Origin: Chitinophaga oryziterrae
Lineage (GTDB): Bacteria > Bacteroidota > Bacteroidia > Chitinophagales > Chitinophagaceae
Length of the DNA stretch: 64,000 bases
Reading direction: 5' to 3'
Assembly: GCF_009758125.1 (NCBI RefSeq)
Contig: NZ_WRXO01000002.1
Coordinates: 806,001 to 870,000 of the forward strand
Below the pieces are notes generated by a model that saw only the letters and a list, made by a program, of their open reading frames with translations, made no database searches and had not been told where the DNA came from. Both the position numbers and the translations under genes were made by a program. Positions 17,168 to 26,329 of this stretch are shown piece after piece (within the stretch, counting starts at the first letter, position 1; each line of letters starts with the position of its first letter).

Positions 17168-18634
17168 ATGAAAACAACAATTCCACTTCTTAGCATTGCA
17201 ATGCTCTTTTTTGCCTGTAAAAAAGACATACATGAAAGTCTTGAAAAAGACTCCTCTTCAAATGCAATAGCATTAGCCGCAGCGCTGACATCTGTAGATT
17301 TCAAAGGTGTTAACTGGGCAGACAGCCGGGACAATTTTGCTGATGATAAGCTTGTCTTGTCCGGCACTACGGCTACCGACAGCTACGCTACTATTCAAAC
17401 TAAAGCAGACAACATATTAACCGGGTTTCAGGCTGCCGGTGTAAATACAGTACGCTTGCCTGTCAATCCTGCAACCGTGTTGGATACCTGGTGGCAATCC
17501 TACAAAGGGAGCATTAACAAAGCATCTTCTAAAAATATGAAAGTATTATTAGGGTACTGGGAAGGCGCTTCTTCCAGAGATGGCCTGATTGATAACAGTA
17601 CTACTTTCTGGCAGATGTGGGATACAATAGTCGCTAATTACAGATCAAATGCGTTAATCTATTTCGAAGTATTTAATGAACCTCATGGTTATAATTCTAC
17701 CGATTTAAAAAATTTGTATAATCAGTTTGTGACCAGATATCCTGGTGTACCCAAAAACAGATTTGTGCTGGATGGCGTGGGATATTCTTCGGATGTAAAT
17801 ACAATAGGGGCTGATAGCCGCTTTGATAGCTGTATGCTTTCGTTTCATGATTATACCTGGTTTGAAACAAGTAAAACAACAACGGCCGATTGGGAACGGC
17901 CGGTAAAATCCCTTACCTACCCTGCAAGAACAATTGTGACAGAATTCGGTACTGTTATGACAGACGGTACGAACTATTCCGGTGCACCAGGCTCCAATGT
18001 AAATAATACTTACCTGCAAGGCATGACCAATTCTTTACATGATCTGGGCGTAGGAAGTATTTATTGGCCAGGGTTGAGGACAGGAGATACTTATAGTATG
18101 TTTACACTGAGTGGCACAACGCTTTCGACAAATAATGCGTCCGGACTAACCAGGTTAAAATATGCATGGGGTACAGGCACCGTAACCACTCCTTATGCAT
18201 CATTTACTACAGGAAGCTATTATAAAGTTTTAAATAGGAATAGTGGGAAATCATTAGAGGTAAATGGACAGTCAACAGCAAATGGCGCCAGCATTGATCA
18301 ATGGGATTACTGGGCAGGAGCTAATCAGCAATGGACGTTTAATGCATTAGGAAGTAACTATACGGCCGTTATCAACAGAAATAGTAGTAAGGGGTTGGAT
18401 GTTAACGGACAGTCTACCACTGCGGGAGCTGCAGTAATACAATGGGATTATTCCGGGGGGACCAATCAGCAATGGCAGATAATAGACATAGGCTTTGGAT
18501 ATTACAAGATATTGAATAGAAACAGTGGTTTTTCATTGGATGTAAATGGACAGTCAACCGCTAACGGCGGTAGTGTTATTCAGTGGAACTGGAATAGCGG
18601 TGCTAACCAGCAGTGGCAGATAACTGCATTGTAG
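17168..18634 (+). CDS. GH5-type cellulase-family lipoprotein with C-terminal ricin-type beta-trefoil
   Basis: 488 residues. Lipoprotein signal (SIAMLFFACKK). Catalytic TIM barrel about 35-340: VNTVRLPVNP on strand 2-3, acid/base Glu171 in FNEPHG, and nucleophile Glu259 in IVTEFGT, the two-glutamate arrangement of clan GH-A family 5. A linker rich in T leads to a carbohydrate-binding beta-trefoil about 347-488 with three near-identical subrepeats (SLEVNGQSTANG, GLDVNGQSTTAG, SLDVNGQSTANG) each ended by NQQW, the QxW motif. Likely a surface or periplasmic endo-glycanase acting on a beta-1,4-linked glycan. Not in a SusCD locus. Confidence 0.9.
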   Translation: MKTTIPLLSIAMLFFACKKDIHESLEKDSSSNAIALAAALTSVDFKGVNWADSRDNFADDKLVLSGTTATDSYATIQTKADNILTGFQAAGVNTVRLPVNPATVLDTWWQSYKGSINKASSKNMKVLLGYWEGASSRDGLIDNSTTFWQMWDTIVANYRSNALIYFEVFNEPHGYNSTDLKNLYNQFVTRYPGVPKNRFVLDGVGYSSDVNTIGADSRFDSCMLSFHDYTWFETSKTTTADWERPVKSLTYPARTIVTEFGTVMTDGTNYSGAPGSNVNNTYLQGMTNSLHDLGVGSIYWPGLRTGDTYSMFTLSGTTLSTNNASGLTRLKYAWGTGTVTTPYASFTTGSYYKVLNRNSGKSLEVNGQSTANGASIDQWDYWAGANQQWTFNALGSNYTAVINRNSSKGLDVNGQSTTAGAAVIQWDYSGGTNQQWQIIDIGFGYYKILNRNSGFSLDVNGQSTANGGSVIQWNWNSGANQQWQITAL

Positions 18635-18649
18635 GGTAACTGATTAATG

Positions 18650-18677
18650 CCTTGAAGCCATTCGAACGGTTTCAAGG
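18650..18677 (+). terminator. Hairpin after the GH5 gene
   Basis: CCTTGAAGCC / GGTTTCAAGG stem (10 bp, one mismatch, 8-nt loop) 15 bases after the stop; no T-run follows, so termination is doubtful. Confidence 0.3.
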
Positions 18678-18729
18678 TATTAAAATACCCGGTATTCCGT
18701 ACTTGCCCCGACTTTATTACTTTTGTTAT

Positions 18730-21700
18730 ATGTTTGATTCCTGTACCTCTCGCCGGTATCGTTATGCCGCACGTTTTATCCTCGTTTTCATACTGTTAGC
18801 CCTGCTGGTACCAGCAACCGTTTTACGCGCCCAGAATGACAACAGGTCTCATTACCAGTTGCTCTGGCGTATTAATGGTCCGGGAATGGCTTCACCTTCC
18901 TACTTATTTGGTACCATGCACCTCACAGATAACAGAGTATTCGAGTTCAGTGACTCTGTACTCATTGCACTGCGGAACGCTAACGCTTTTGCCATGGAGG
19001 TGGACCTTGATTCGATAATGGCATATATGTTATCGCCCGGAGGACCATTGCTTGATACCGTTAATCATATGCGCCGTCTGCTGACAGCAGATGAGTACCA
19101 TTATGTAGACAGTCTGATCATCGAAAAAACCGGCGCCCCCCTGGCACATCTTAATCTGAAACGTATGTGGTTTGTGGAAAAGCTGCTTCTCGATGAAGAG
19201 GAGGCGCTTGGCAGGAACGCAGGTCCTGATCAGAAAGGGGAAAATATATTCCTGGATGGCTGGCTGCACCAGAAAGCCACAGGCCTTCATAAACCGGTGT
19301 ATAGCCTGGAAAGGTTACAGAACCAGCTGCATATTATGAGTGCAGATGTCTCGGAGATGCAGAAAGAGGTATTCCTGTGGACCCTTGGTTACCATGATGC
19401 CGGAAGCGGTGATGCGAAAGAAAAAACAGAACGTTTCAATTCACGGGTAAACTACCTGGATTCACTCGTTAACATGTATTACAAGGCTGATCTGGAAAAG
19501 ATATCAGCGTTCGTGAACAGCGATGGATCTGAAGATAGTGATGAAGGTCCCGGACTGATCGTACGTAATCTCGAGATGGCAGACAACCTGGCTTTATTGA
19601 TAAATAAGGGCAGTGTGTTCGCTGCTGTTGGTGTGGCTCATTTACCCGGGGAGAAAGGTATCATATCCTTGCTTCGTGCAAAAGGATATACCGTTACCTC
19701 CGTAAAAGCTACTTTTACAGGTGGCGCAAAACGTGATCGTCAGCGGCTGGACAGTATAAAAGGATATTCGCTGAACAAAATAGCAGACGGTTACAGCGTT
19801 ATGCTTCCCGGTATTCCGCTTAGTTATCCGATTCCCAACATGAACCGGAAAATGTACATAGGCAACAACGGTAGTGATGTCGGGTTTGCTTTTTCCATGG
19901 ATATTCCTCAGTTGGGAATGGATAAGCGGGAGTTGGTAAATACGATGATCGCTAATATGGCAAAGCAGGGTAATGCCAGACTGCAAAGGTCTTATCCCAT
20001 AACCTACCGCAATATTCCCGGTACAGAGGCCTTGCTGAAGCAAGGAGATACACCGCTCTATGTACGTTTGTTCATCCGCAATAACAGGGCTTTTGTATTT
20101 ATGTACTCCAGTGAAAATGACAGCAGTTCCAGGAAAGACTTTTTCAAATCTGTACGTTTTTATGATATTGCGCGGCCTGTGACGATATATGATATGCTGA
20201 ACCGCCCGCAGTTGGGCTTCTCTGCAATGCTGCCTTTGGACGTAAACCATATACAATCATCCGGTAACAAGGATGGTGTACGTCCTGTAGAAGCATATTC
20301 CGGTCTGGATGATGCCAATAAGATCTCATATATATTGAGGATCGAAAAAATGCAAAGGGGCTATTATAATATCAATGATAACCAGGTACTGGAAGGCGTT
20401 CGTACAATGCTACTCCAGGAAGACAGCACTTTACAGCTGATTGATTCGACTGTCACCGAACGTGAAGGCCTGCCGTTATATCAGCTGGTCTATCGTCATA
20501 CCAATGGTTTTATATCACGTTTGCACTTCATACCAAGGGGTAACCTTGCATACTTCCTGCTTTGTGTATATGATGGCGCACATACAGACAGTAGTTACTG
20601 GCAACACTTCCTCAATGGCTTTCATGTATCTCCTTTGAAAGCACAGGCACCGGTGATTCCCTTTGTACCAGCAGATAGCAGTTTTGCTATAATGGGCCCG
20701 GAACGATTTACAGGCGGGTCTATTGGCCATTACAACAGGTCATCGCATGTTCATGTTTATTTGTACAGGGCCATGGACAGTACATCTCACTCCATGTATG
20801 TAGCAGAAGTGGACAAATATGACCGTTACTACCATAACAAACCAGACAGCCTCCTGAAAGAGTTTGTGCGTTCCGAAGACACTACTTTTATTATTACCGG
20901 CCACAAACAATCTGTCTGGGAAGGGCTGCCTGTATATGAAACAGAGATGAAGGGGCGTCATACCGGTCTGCATTGGTATCGAAGAGCTGTAGTAGCTGGT
21001 CATAACATTTACCGCTTATCTGTTATTATGCCGGAAGAAGTGATCCAAACGGGTTATGAACAACAGTTTTTTGCTTCCTTTCATCCCGGTATACGGGAGA
21101 AGGCCGATACTTTACGGTTACAGCAAAATAAACTGTCTATGCTCTTGAAGGACCTGCAAAGCACCGATACAACAATATTTAACAGAGCCAATGCTTACCT
21201 GGATAATCTGGAACCTGACAGTGCTGATAAAGGGCTTATTATAGAGGCACTGGTAAAGCCATTTCCTGCGGATACCGGTGATAATAATGCAAAAGTGCAG
21301 TTGCTGTTATCGCTGAAAACCCTGGCTGATGACCATATTGTTCATGCGGCTGAGACGCTTTTCGCCAGTACGACCGATACCAGGGATAAAGAAAGGGTCC
21401 TGCGCTTCCTCTCCGGACTAACGTCGGATTCTGCTATCCGCACATTTCTGCGCCTGGCACCCGAAATGCCGGAAAACACTATTACCGGCAGCAATATTTT
21501 CTCCTACTCTTTCAAAGATGATAGTCTGTACCAAAAATACATGCCTGCCATGATCACCACTGCAGAACGGTCCGTGAGTTTTCTGCAGGCTTTTACCACC
21601 TATACCTGCAATGATTCATTATGGCTTTCCCCACAGTTTGGCCGGTATGGTCTTGAACGCCTGTTGCCTGGCATCATGCAACAGTTTGAACATCGGTTAA

Positions 21701-22344
21701 CAGAATGGAAAAACAGGGAAACGGATGAAGATAACGACTGGAAGCTGCAGAGCGGACTACTGAGCATTGGCAGGATACTCGCGTTACCTGGTATGCCTGC
21801 TTCCTCGGCAACAGGCTTCAGACAACTATTGGCGGATACCGTGATGATGTTGCGTACCCTCGGGGCACGTGGGTTAATGAACAAAGGCATCAATGTTGAT
21901 GATAAAACACTCAACAGTATTCTTGCAGATAATGACGTAGCATACACATTTATCCAGGCGGTACAAAATGCCGGACAGCTGTCTCAGATCCGTCACCTGC
22001 TTACCCAGGAACTGCTGGGACGCAGCTATGTATCTTATTACATGTCCGAAGATTACACCATCACTGACGTTGAACAGGTAACCCGCGTAAAGGTGCAGCA
22101 GGGAAAACGACCCGCCGAATGGCTCATATTGTACCGCTATAAAAGCGATGAAAGTGAGAGTGAAGACTGGGAATATGTATTGAACGGCCCTCATCCGCAG
22201 GATCCCGCAAAACTCAATACTGAACCGGCGCTGATTCATGTGATCAGTGAAATAAGTACCGTGACAGACAAGAAGAAACTCTCTGCTGAGGCCATGAAAG
22301 CCTATAAAGATTACCTGGAAGAAGAGCGTGCAGAGACAAATTGA
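18730..22344 (+). CDS. Very large TraB/GumN-family protein
   Basis: The frame opens at a TTG (18652) but ATG 18730 gives MFDSCTSRRYRYAAR followed by a signal/anchor helix (about 15-33), so 1204 residues. TraB/GumN domain about 40-335: SPSYLFGTMHLTD with the GxxH His, AMEVDLD with the acidic pair, and the closing GVAHLPGEKG motif. TraB/GumN proteins are metal-dependent membrane-associated peptidase-like proteins, normally about 300 residues. The remaining 870 residues match no family I recognise: repeated beta-rich modules of about 150-200 residues (340-780) and a helical, repeat-like part (about 800-1100). 80 bases upstream of an SPFH gene. Confidence 0.75.
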   Translation: MFDSCTSRRYRYAARFILVFILLALLVPATVLRAQNDNRSHYQLLWRINGPGMASPSYLFGTMHLTDNRVFEFSDSVLIALRNANAFAMEVDLDSIMAYMLSPGGPLLDTVNHMRRLLTADEYHYVDSLIIEKTGAPLAHLNLKRMWFVEKLLLDEEEALGRNAGPDQKGENIFLDGWLHQKATGLHKPVYSLERLQNQLHIMSADVSEMQKEVFLWTLGYHDAGSGDAKEKTERFNSRVNYLDSLVNMYYKADLEKISAFVNSDGSEDSDEGPGLIVRNLEMADNLALLINKGSVFAAVGVAHLPGEKGIISLLRAKGYTVTSVKATFTGGAKRDRQRLDSIKGYSLNKIADGYSVMLPGIPLSYPIPNMNRKMYIGNNGSDVGFAFSMDIPQLGMDKRELVNTMIANMAKQGNARLQRSYPITYRNIPGTEALLKQGDTPLYVRLFIRNNRAFVFMYSSENDSSSRKDFFKSVRFYDIARPVTIYDMLNRPQLGFSAMLPLDVNHIQSSGNKDGVRPVEAYSGLDDANKISYILRIEKMQRGYYNINDNQVLEGVRTMLLQEDSTLQLIDSTVTEREGLPLYQLVYRHTNGFISRLHFIPRGNLAYFLLCVYDGAHTDSSYWQHFLNGFHVSPLKAQAPVIPFVPADSSFAIMGPERFTGGSIGHYNRSSHVHVYLYRAMDSTSHSMYVAEVDKYDRYYHNKPDSLLKEFVRSEDTTFIITGHKQSVWEGLPVYETEMKGRHTGLHWYRRAVVAGHNIYRLSVIMPEEVIQTGYEQQFFASFHPGIREKADTLRLQQNKLSMLLKDLQSTDTTIFNRANAYLDNLEPDSADKGLIIEALVKPFPADTGDNNAKVQLLLSLKTLADDHIVHAAETLFASTTDTRDKERVLRFLSGLTSDSAIRTFLRLAPEMPENTITGSNIFSYSFKDDSLYQKYMPAMITTAERSVSFLQAFTTYTCNDSLWLSPQFGRYGLERLLPGIMQQFEHRLTEWKNRETDEDNDWKLQSGLLSIGRILALPGMPASSATGFRQLLADTVMMLRTLGARGLMNKGINVDDKTLNSILADNDVAYTFIQAVQNAGQLSQIRHLLTQELLGRSYVSYYMSEDYTITDVEQVTRVKVQQGKRPAEWLILYRYKSDESESEDWEYVLNGPHPQDPAKLNTEPALIHVISEISTVTDKKKLSAEAMKAYKDYLEEERAETN

Positions 22345-22424
22345 TACCTGTGGATATATTTTAGCACAGCCATGTAAAATATACCCACTTTAACTTAATT
22401 TCATCCTCTATAAAAACCTCATAT

Positions 22425-23540
22425 ATGGGACTTTTTGACAAACTCCGGAACGAATTCATTGATATTATAGAGTGGGTGGATACATCCAACGACACCATTG
22501 TCTGGAAATTTCCGCGCTACCAGAATGAAATTAAGATGAACGCCAAACTTACGGTGCGTGAATCGCAGTTAGCTGTATTCATGAATGAAGGGGTGATAGC
22601 GGATGTTTTTAAACCAGGAATGTATACGCTGACCACAGAAAATATGCCTATCCTCACCACGCTGAAAGGCTGGAAATATGGATTTAACAGTCCTTATAAG
22701 GCAGATGTATTTTTTGTAAGTACCCGTCAGTTTGTGAACCAGAAATGGGGGACCCGTAATCCGGTAATGTTACGTGATGCAGAATTCGGCCCGGTACGTC
22801 TTCGTGCTTTCGGTAGCTTTGCCTTCCGCGTGCAGGATGCCGGTAAATTTATAAAAGAAGTAGCGGCTACTAACCCTGAATTTACGGTAGAAGGGGTGAA
22901 CGAGCAATTACGCAACGTCGCTATTACCCGTGGTATGGATGCCATTGCGCAGGCGAAAATTCCTGTACTTGATCTGGCAGCCAATTACGACGAAGTTTCT
23001 GCACTTATTACCACTAAGATACAACCTGAATTTAATGAGCTGGGGCTGGAACTTACCAAGTTCCTGATTGAGAATATCTCTCTGCCGCCGGAAGTAGAAG
23101 CCGTAATGGACAAACGCAGCAGCATGGGCATTGTTGGCAATCTGGGCGCTTATGCACAGTTTCAGGCGGCCAATGCGATGGAACAGGCAGCCAGCAACCC
23201 GAATGGGGGAGGCCTTGCAGGCGCTGGCCTGGGCGCCGGTGTGGGGATGGCCATAGGTGGCCAGTTAGGCAATATATTCCAGCCTAATACGGTACAACAG
23301 CAACAAGCTAATGACGGCCCGCCACCATTACCCGGAGCAGTCCAGTTCTTCGCCGCAGTGAATGGTCAGCAGGCAGGTCCTTATACCATGGAACAGTTAT
23401 CACAACTGGTAGCTGCCGGCACTATCAATCAGCAAAGTCAGGTATGGAAAAAAGGAATGGCCGCATGGGCTGTTGCCAGCACTGTCCCTGAACTGGCAGA
23501 TTTATTTAACAATGTACCACCACCTTTACCCAGCGTATAA
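22425..23540 (+). CDS. SPFH-domain protein with C-terminal GYF_2 (DUF4339) domain, YdjI-like
   Basis: 371 residues, no signal peptide. N-terminal SPFH domain of the virion-core/YdjI type about 1-245 (DIIEWVDTSNDTIVWKFPRY, SQLAVFMNEGVIADVF, NISLPPEVEAVMDKR). Then an A/Q-rich helix, a glycine-rich stretch about 258-285 (GLAGAGLGAGVGMAIGGQLG), a PPPLP linker and a GYF_2 domain about 312-362 (GPYTMEQLSQLVAAG ... VWKKGMAAWA). In Bacillus the ydjI gene sits with pspA- and ydjG-like genes for membrane stress; here the zinc-ribbon partner follows after 3 bases. Likely part of a membrane scaffold; function inferred. Confidence 0.85.
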   Translation: MGLFDKLRNEFIDIIEWVDTSNDTIVWKFPRYQNEIKMNAKLTVRESQLAVFMNEGVIADVFKPGMYTLTTENMPILTTLKGWKYGFNSPYKADVFFVSTRQFVNQKWGTRNPVMLRDAEFGPVRLRAFGSFAFRVQDAGKFIKEVAATNPEFTVEGVNEQLRNVAITRGMDAIAQAKIPVLDLAANYDEVSALITTKIQPEFNELGLELTKFLIENISLPPEVEAVMDKRSSMGIVGNLGAYAQFQAANAMEQAASNPNGGGLAGAGLGAGVGMAIGGQLGNIFQPNTVQQQQANDGPPPLPGAVQFFAAVNGQQAGPYTMEQLSQLVAAGTINQQSQVWKKGMAAWAVASTVPELADLFNNVPPPLPSV

Positions 23541-23543
23541 ACT

Positions 23544-24656
23544 ATGCCTCAGGCCGAACAAACCGCCATCCTTAATACCTCGCTTCAATGCAGTAACTGC
23601 GGTGCCACCTTGCATTTTGCACCTGGTACCCATCAGCTACAATGTACTTATTGCGGTACTACAAATGAAATTGCCGGTACGGACAATAGTCCCATTGTTT
23701 CTTTTGATTATCAGACCTTTATTGACAACAATAAGGGCAATGTGGACCAACAAACGGAAAAAGTGGTTTCCTGCAAAAACTGTGGGGCTGCAACCACTTT
23801 GCCGCCCGAGGTCAACTCAGATAACTGTGTCTTTTGTACCAGTCCGCTGGTGCTCAGTGAGGCAGAGAACAAACAACTGGTAAAGCCACATTACGTATTA
23901 CCGTTTTTAGTCCCGCAGCAACAGGCCTCAGAGAGCTTCCGTAAATGGCTGAGCAAATTATGGTTTGCCCCTTCGGACCTGTCTAAAATGGTTACCAGCG
24001 ATGCACGCCAGTTCAAAGGTGTATATATCCCGCACTGGAGTTATGATGCTAATACAACTACCGATTATGAAGGTCGTCGTGGCGACTACTATTACGAAAC
24101 GGAAACCTATACGGAAACTGTTGACGGCAAAGATGTTACCCGTACCCGGCAGGTACGTCATACCTCCTGGAGTTATGCCAGTGGTACAGTGATGAATACG
24201 TTCAATGACATACTTATTTCCGCCAGTAATTCACTGCCGCAGAAAGTAGCTAATCGTCTGGAACCGTGGCGTATGGAAGCGCTTGTGCATTATAACGAGC
24301 AATATGTAAGCGGTTTTCGTTCAGAACTTTACCAGATAAAGCCGGAAGAAGGACTGGAAGAGGCTAAAAACCGTATGGACCCTGACATCCGGGATACTAT
24401 CTGTAATGATATAGGAGGGGATGAGCAAACCATCAGTAATTACGATGTAACTTATCATGACCTTGCACTCAAATACCTGCTTTTACCCGCCTGGATCAGT
24501 GCTTATAAATACAATAATAAACTATATCATTTCACTATCAATGCCTGTACCGGGGAAGTAGTAGGAGAACGTCCTTATAGTGCCGTTAAAATTACACTCA
24601 CTGTAATAGCAGCGCTGTTGCTTATCATTATTCTTATCTATTGCTTTAAACAATAA
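23544..24656 (+). CDS. Zinc-ribbon protein with C-terminal membrane anchor, YdjG-like
   Basis: 370 residues. Two zinc ribbons at the N-terminus: CSNCG ... CTYCG (about 16-36) and CKNCG ... CVFC (about 74-95). The middle (about 110-330) is a conserved domain with W/Y-rich strands (IPHWSYDANTTTDYEGRRGD). A membrane helix ends the protein (about 345-367). Homologues are often mislabelled PriA or replication factor Y because of the ribbons, but no helicase motif is present. Co-transcribed with the SPFH-GYF gene, so the pair probably forms one membrane-bound complex. Confidence 0.8.
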   Translation: MPQAEQTAILNTSLQCSNCGATLHFAPGTHQLQCTYCGTTNEIAGTDNSPIVSFDYQTFIDNNKGNVDQQTEKVVSCKNCGAATTLPPEVNSDNCVFCTSPLVLSEAENKQLVKPHYVLPFLVPQQQASESFRKWLSKLWFAPSDLSKMVTSDARQFKGVYIPHWSYDANTTTDYEGRRGDYYYETETYTETVDGKDVTRTRQVRHTSWSYASGTVMNTFNDILISASNSLPQKVANRLEPWRMEALVHYNEQYVSGFRSELYQIKPEEGLEEAKNRMDPDIRDTICNDIGGDEQTISNYDVTYHDLALKYLLLPAWISAYKYNNKLYHFTINACTGEVVGERPYSAVKITLTVIAALLLIIILIYCFKQ

Positions 24657-24747
24657 ACGCATAAAATTTTTTTAAGAGGTTTCAAAAATAAATAAAGGGC
24701 CTGAGGATCGTCTAAATGACCATAAGTCTCCATCAGGTATCCAAATG

Positions 24748-24826
24748 AAAAGAGGTTGTATCATACTGAAATGCCCCCAAAAGCGTCTGACTTTTGGGGG
24801 CATTTCAGTATGATACAACCTCTTTT
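24748..24826. repeat. Perfect 36-bp stem hairpin with 7-nt loop
   Basis: 24748-24783 and 24791-24826 are exact reverse complements (36 of 36), loop CGTCTGA; the core CCCCCAAAAG/CTTTTGGGGG surrounds the loop and A4/T6 runs flank the stem. It lies 92 bases behind a stop codon and 118 before the next start, both genes on the plus strand. It could terminate transcription, but the stem is far longer than normal terminators. Confidence 0.85.
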
Positions 24827-24871
24827 TTATTTATAGAGATCACTACGCAAATACACTACGTACCGCCTTCA

Positions 24872-24879
24872 TACCTTTG
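24872..24879 (+). promoter_or_regulatory. Candidate -7 box TACCTTTG
   Basis: Exact TAnnTTTG match 65 bases before the haloperoxidase-family start codon, after the 36-bp hairpin. No -33 TTG. Confidence 0.35.
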
Positions 24880-24943
24880 CCATGATTTAAATCCCTGGCT
24901 ACTTATTAACCCTGTTATTGTTAACCTTTTAATTTGAAAAAAA

Positions 24944-26296
24944 ATGAAATTTGTTTGTTTACGCTCATGCTTGGTTTATCTCATGTTTGTTTTGGGTCTA
25001 TTCGCCTGTAAAAGGGATAATGTTCCTGATCCTGGTCATTTACCGCTAATCAATGAAACTACCGCCTTGCGTGTTGCTTCCGGAAATGATGCTGCTGTTG
25101 CTGTTTCATGGTACCAGCTGCAACTGAAACTGATAAAGGAAACCGGAGGATTTACGCCGCCGGTGGCTGCAAGAGCTATTGCTTATACTGGTATTACCTT
25201 GTATGAAGCAGTTGTATGGGGTGCAGATGGTGCCTCATTAAAAGGACAGCTGAACGGGCTCCAGTATGTTCCTGTTCCTGAAAAAGGGAAAAAGTATAAC
25301 TGGACAATTGCCGCCAACAGCGCTATGGCTGTTATTACCAGGAACCTGTTCCCTAATGCCAGTGCTGCAAACCTTGCACTGATAACACAGCTTGAGATCG
25401 ATAACCTGGAAGCGTTTTCTGATAGCTGTGCGCAGGGGGAAATAATCCGTTCTGTTAATTACGGAAGGCAGGTGGCAGGAAGTATCTATCAGTGGTCTAC
25501 ATCTGATGGTGGGAAAGATGGTTATTTAAACACGTTTCCGTCAGACTATGTACCACCGGTAGGTGCAGGGTTATGGGTCCCAACACCGCCGCTTTTTCAA
25601 CCGGCTATGCTGCCTTACTGGGGAAATAATCGCCCGATCGTCAAACCTGCTACACCCGATCAGGCAGGCATACTTCCACCGGTATATTCAACAGATACTA
25701 CATCTGTATTTTACAATGAGGCATTCCTTGTATATCATACAGGTATAACGCTGACACCTGAGAAGAACCTTATTGCAAAATACTGGGCCGACGGAGGAGG
25801 GACTTTTACTCCTCCCGGCCATCTGATCGCCATTACAGCTCAATTAATAAGTGAGCAGCATTTGAGTCTTTCATCTGCTGCAAAGCTTTTTGCTCAGGTA
25901 GGAATAGGTTTGAATGATGCAGGCATCCTTTGCTGGAAATATAAATACAGGTACAACCTGCTGCGCCCTGTTACGTATATCCGGTCAAACATAGATAGCA
26001 GCTGGTCGCCGTTGATCGGTACGCCACCTTTCCCTTCTTACATCTCCGGTCATGCGACATTTACCAGCGCGGCTGGTCATATACTGGCAGCTTATTTTGG
26101 TGATGGTTTCTCATTTACGGATGAACAGAAAGTCCCCGAAGGATTTGCACCACGCTTTTTTAACAGCTTTACCGATATGACAGACGAAGCAGCTGTTTCA
26201 AGAGTATATGGAGGTATCCATTACCAGTTCGATAGTGAAGTAGGAAAGCAGGTAGGTGAAAATATTGCAGAAAGAGTATTGGGATTAAGGTATTAA
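24944..26296 (+). CDS. Vanadium-dependent haloperoxidase / PAP2-superfamily lipoprotein
   Basis: 450 residues. Lipoprotein signal (FVLGLFACKR). The C-terminal half carries the three vanadate/phosphate pocket motifs in order: KYRYNLLRP (Lys/Arg, about 327-336), FPSYISGHATF (Ser-Gly-His, about 366-371) and SRVYGGIHY (Arg and catalytic His, about 420-428). This set is shared by vanadium haloperoxidases and PAP2 acid phosphatases; the length and the N-terminal helical half fit the haloperoxidase-like branch. Whether it oxidises halides or hydrolyses phosphate cannot be told. Lipid-anchored. Followed by a perfect terminator. Confidence 0.85.
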   Translation: MKFVCLRSCLVYLMFVLGLFACKRDNVPDPGHLPLINETTALRVASGNDAAVAVSWYQLQLKLIKETGGFTPPVAARAIAYTGITLYEAVVWGADGASLKGQLNGLQYVPVPEKGKKYNWTIAANSAMAVITRNLFPNASAANLALITQLEIDNLEAFSDSCAQGEIIRSVNYGRQVAGSIYQWSTSDGGKDGYLNTFPSDYVPPVGAGLWVPTPPLFQPAMLPYWGNNRPIVKPATPDQAGILPPVYSTDTTSVFYNEAFLVYHTGITLTPEKNLIAKYWADGGGTFTPPGHLIAITAQLISEQHLSLSSAAKLFAQVGIGLNDAGILCWKYKYRYNLLRPVTYIRSNIDSSWSPLIGTPPFPSYISGHATFTSAAGHILAAYFGDGFSFTDEQKVPEGFAPRFFNSFTDMTDEAAVSRVYGGIHYQFDSEVGKQVGENIAERVLGLRY

Positions 26297-26300
26297 TACT

Positions 26301-26329
26301 ATGGAGGTCTGCTTAAAGCAGACCTCCAT
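26301..26329. terminator. Bidirectional terminator
   Basis: Perfect 12-bp stem ATGGAGGTCTGC / GCAGACCTCCAT with a 5-nt loop between two convergent genes; its right edge touches the stop codon of the minus-strand gene. Few T follow, so efficiency is uncertain. Confidence 0.65.

Noticed and set aside
17023..17367. 114-codon minus-strand frame over the start of the GH5 gene
   Set aside because: Antisense to the lipoprotein signal and barrel of a clear GH5 protein.
18718..18725. TACTTTTG as a promoter -7 box for the TraB/GumN gene
   Set aside because: It lies 4 bases before the ATG, which would leave no leader, and no -33 element fits; probably chance.
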